From positions 50,001 through 114,000 of the forward strand of contig NZ_LJJC01000006.1 in NCBI RefSeq assembly GCF_001420715.1: a DNA stretch of 64,000 nt, in the 5' to 3' direction. A program made the translations under genes and the position numbers. The notes beneath the pieces were generated by a model. That model had not been told where the DNA came from. It was given only the letters and a program-made list of their open reading frames with translations, and ran no database searches. This document shows, one piece after another, positions 63,912 through 64,000 of the stretch. Positions within the stretch are counted from its first letter, which is position 1; each line of letters starts with the position of its first letter. The stretch is from Heyndrickxia shackletonii. Its GTDB lineage: Bacteria > Bacillota > Bacilli > Bacillales > Bacillaceae_C.

Positions 63912-64000
63912 TCATTTTCCAATAGCAAACATTAACTCTGTCTCACATGCAATTTCGCCGTCTACCTTTGCAACGCCTTTTCCTTTACCTACTGGACCTT
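63912..64000 (-). CDS. fabZ: FabZ, 3-hydroxyacyl-ACP dehydratase, C-terminal end (partial)
   Basis: The last 29 codons read on the minus strand (GPVGKGKGVAKVDGEIACET, then ELMFAIGK and stop). This matches the C terminus of FabZ. The catalytic His and Glu lie outside the window. FabZ dehydrates beta-hydroxyacyl-ACP in fatty-acid elongation. B. subtilis has fabZ (ywpB) in the same neighbourhood as ywpF and ssbB. Confidence 0.85.
   Translation of the reverse strand, partial: GPVGKGKGVAKVDGEIACETELMFAIGK

Overview
The window looks like chromosome of a low-GC Bacillaceae species (Bacillus sensu lato). The evidence is the rRNA/tRNA sequences, a complete eight-gene sigma-B module, the alr-ndoAI-ndoA block, a T-box on argS, bactofilins with a YhbD neighbour, and ywqA/ywqB and ssbB/ywpF gene pairs in arrangements known from B. 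subtilis. I see no prophage, integrase, transposase or CRISPR array. Species cannot be named from this reading.

Layout. 1-4,057 (all minus): the 5' part of a 23S rRNA, a complete 16S rRNA, and eleven tRNA genes with their own promoter. 4,145-13,309: ydcK (SprT-like), the tiny sporulation gene cmpA on the plus strand, tex, then rsbRA-rsbS-rsbT-rsbU-rsbV-rsbW-sigB-rsbX with an internal sigma-B promoter, and the ndoAI/ndoA antitoxin-toxin pair. 13,699-19,471: alr, ydcC lipoprotein, acpS, a rhomboid protease, ydbT and ydbS. 19,616-31,352: two tandem copies of one five-gene oligopeptide ABC transporter operon, each with a near-identical promoter. 31,987-36,403: cshA, murF, ddl. 36,656-37,113: a ykkC-class (probably guanidine-I) riboswitch ahead of an unrecognised 103-residue membrane protein. 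38,442-43,243: two CNNM/CorC-type transporters flanking a RodA/FtsW-family gene and a MerR regulator whose start appears frameshifted. 43,550-49,265: argS with T-box, an ABC-2 exporter and an MFS drug exporter. 49,288-54,826: two bactofilins, YhbD and a large Vpr-type subtilase. 55,048-64,000: SNF2 helicase and SWIM protein, alkaline phosphatase, ssbB with a short coiled-coil partner, ywpF, an Asn/Lys-rich lipoprotein and the 3' end of fabZ.

Between genes there are two repeat families. Family A is about 200 bases long with complementary ends. It has three long copies and several end-only relics. Family B has four copies of a 20-base word in the order forward-forward-reverse-reverse at about 50-base spacing, and it is found twice with the same architecture.

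The best leads for something undescribed are the riboswitch-controlled membrane protein, the family B repeat architecture, the retained duplicate peptide transporter, and several small genes (40, 50 and 58 residues) that standard calling may miss. Start codons were adjusted where a Shine-Dalgarno sequence and family length supported it. All family assignments come from recognition of motifs, not from a database search.
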